Source: Erinaceus europaeus (taxonomy: Eukaryota; Chordata; Mammalia; Eulipotyphla; Erinaceidae). Taken from it: a stretch of DNA of 64,000 nucleotides. A program made the position numbers and the translations under genes. The notes below the pieces were generated by a model. The model was not told the DNA's origin and searched no databases. It was given only the letters and a program-made list of their open reading frames with translations. This document shows, one piece after another, positions 63,062 to 64,000 of the stretch. The stretch is from positions 6,433,582 to 6,497,581 of the forward strand of contig NC_080164.1 in NCBI RefSeq assembly GCF_950295315.1, written 5' to 3'. Numbering within the stretch: the first letter of the stretch is position 1; each line of letters begins with the position of its first letter.

Positions 63062-64000
63062 TTGAACACAATAGCTACAGCACCTCCTGATGGATCAACA
63101 TCTCAGTTTCTGCAGAAACTGAGAAATATGCAAACAGCAATGACAGAAACCCCAACTGATAAGACAGGCACAGATCTAGAAAAAAAAATGACAGAGATAG
63201 AGCTCAGAAAACTCATTAAGAAATCAATTCAAGGAACTAAAGGTGTTGGGGGGAGGTGGTAACACACCAGGTTAAGCACACATAGTACTAAGTGCAAGGA
63301 CTTGAGCAAGAATCCAGGTTCAAGCCCCCCAGCTCTCCTGGAATGTTTCACAGTGAAGCAGGGCTGCAAGTGTCTTTTTTATCTCCCTCTCTACCTCCCT
63401 TTCCTCTCTTAATTTCTCTGTCCTACCCAGTACAATGGAAAAAATGTCCACTGGGAGCATTGGATTCATAGTGCTGGCACTGAGCTCTAGCAATAACCCT
63501 GGAGGAAAGAAAGAAAGGAAGGAAGAAAGAAAGAAAAGAAGTTAAAGTTAAGATTCAAGAATTCAATCACCATTTTACCAAAGAATTACAAAGTACAGGG
63601 AAACAAAGAGTCCAAACAGAATTTCATGACCTAAAGGACACTTTGAATGCAGTTCAGGTTGAGGTAAGAGGCCTCAGAAGTAGACTTAACCAGGCGGAGA
63701 AGAGAATTTCAACTACCACACTATGTGAATTTAAAAGTCTTGGAGAAGAAAGGTTTAAGCAAAATTAAGAGCTTTAAATGAAATAGCAGTATCCATCAAT
63801 CAGAAAGACAAACATCTGAGTTAATGGGATCCCTGAGGAAGAAGATTCAGAGAGGAGTAGAGAACATATTCAAAGAAATTTTAGAAAAGAATTTCCTGTA
63901 CTTTAGCAATGTTCAAAATACAGAAATCCAAAAAGGTAAATGCACACCTAAATATTTATGTGAATCCAAAATCACACACACCAAGACACATCATTGTAAA
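63062..64000 (+). pseudogene. L1 ORF1 pseudogene, N-terminal and coiled-coil part
   Basis: First part (63062-63243): about 60 codons ending KLIKKSIQGTK, from TTG rather than ATG. It is interrupted by a SINE-B and resumes at about 63541 with a heptad-like segment (HHFTKELQSTGKQRVQTEFH, EVRGLRSRLNQAEKRIS) typical of the L1 ORF1p coiled coil. A stop follows, then a shifted frame with GIPEEEDSE and the start of the RNA-binding domain. The window ends inside it. Confidence 0.8.
63244..63540 (+). mobile_element. SINE-B variant with extra 3' module in L1 ORF1
   Basis: GGGGGGAGGTGGTAACACAC head, CCAGGTTCAAGCCCCCCAG, CTCTGTCCTACCCAGTACAA. The module AATGTCCACTGGGAGCATTG, TAGTGCTGGCACTGAGCTC, AACCCTGGAGGAAAG follows, then a GAAA tail. 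It breaks the ORF1 reading. Confidence 0.88.

Larger units (their letters stand above)
62014..64000 (+). mobile_element. 5' part of an L1, continuing past the window
   Basis: 5'UTR with tandem related units (about 62014-62370 and 62715-63055), then a broken ORF1 (about 63062 to the end of the window). Three later additions sit inside: a (GGAA)n tract, a SINE-E and a SINE-B. It is the only copy here with L1 5' sequence. Confidence 0.8.

Noticed and set aside
1..64000. CRISPR arrays, operons, ribosome-binding sites, bacterial terminators
   Set aside because: The window is mammalian nuclear DNA. Repeats with regular spacing are microsatellites or L1 5'UTR units, not spacers.

Overview
This is a stretch of mammalian nuclear DNA with no recognisable host protein-coding gene, RNA gene or CpG island. 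It is packed with tRNA-derived SINEs, 5'-truncated L1 copies with long AT-rich tails, LTRs and long microsatellites. The SINE heads (one starting GGAGTCGGGCGGTAGCGCAG, another GGGCCGGGTGGTGGCGCACC) are the kinds I know from the European hedgehog (Erinaceus). I therefore read the window as hedgehog or a close relative, from memory and without a database search. Most of the longest open frames lie in repeats; the longest outside them (47476-47922, minus) resembles no protein I know.

Family names used here are working labels. SINE-A is the long tRNA SINE whose 3' part is rich in CAA/AAC and ends CAAAAGGGAATAAATAAATA. SINE-B ends CTATCCAATAAATAAATAAAG. SINE-C has the body GGTTCTGCAAAAAGACTTTC and a CT-rich tail. 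SINE-E has the head GTCCAGGAAGTGGTACAGTG. 'D sequence' is the 3' end of the local L1 lineage. It contains GGGAAGCAATTACAGAAGCC and ends in a TATAAATAAA-type tail, and in several copies it extends about 1 kb further 5'.

Layout. 1-13 kb: scattered SINEs, a solo LTR (5039-5494), L1 3' ends and a twin-primed L1 (7693-7984). 13.1-13.4 kb: a short inverted fragment of a non-L1 non-LTR retrotransposon with its own target duplication. 13.5-19 kb: mostly unassigned DNA and a diverged LTR. 19.6-23.6 kb: a minus-strand D element split by a 2.7 kb non-autonomous endogenous retrovirus (two LTRs, PBS, PPT, 6-bp duplication) and by a SINE-B. 26.5-33.3 kb: an old MaLR LTR, long D elements and nested SINEs. 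34.1-36.0 kb: an antisense L1 ORF2 remnant with two later insertions. 36.6-38.1 kb: a twin-primed long D element. 40-54 kb: SINEs, D elements, a solo LTR related to the 19.9 kb retrovirus, and a tandem pair of D elements. 54.7-57.4 kb: a second member of the 18.6 kb LTR family, then a scrambled L1. 58.5-64 kb: well-preserved SINE-A copies, an L1 inserted in a hAT relic, and the 5' end of an L1 (tandem 5'UTR units plus broken ORF1) running off the window.

Nothing here works together as a pathway. The content is a record of retrotransposition, and target duplications let several insertions be ordered. The two observations I would follow first are the non-L1 retrotransposon at 13074-13461 and the gene-less retrovirus at 19867-22570, with its unusual interior.
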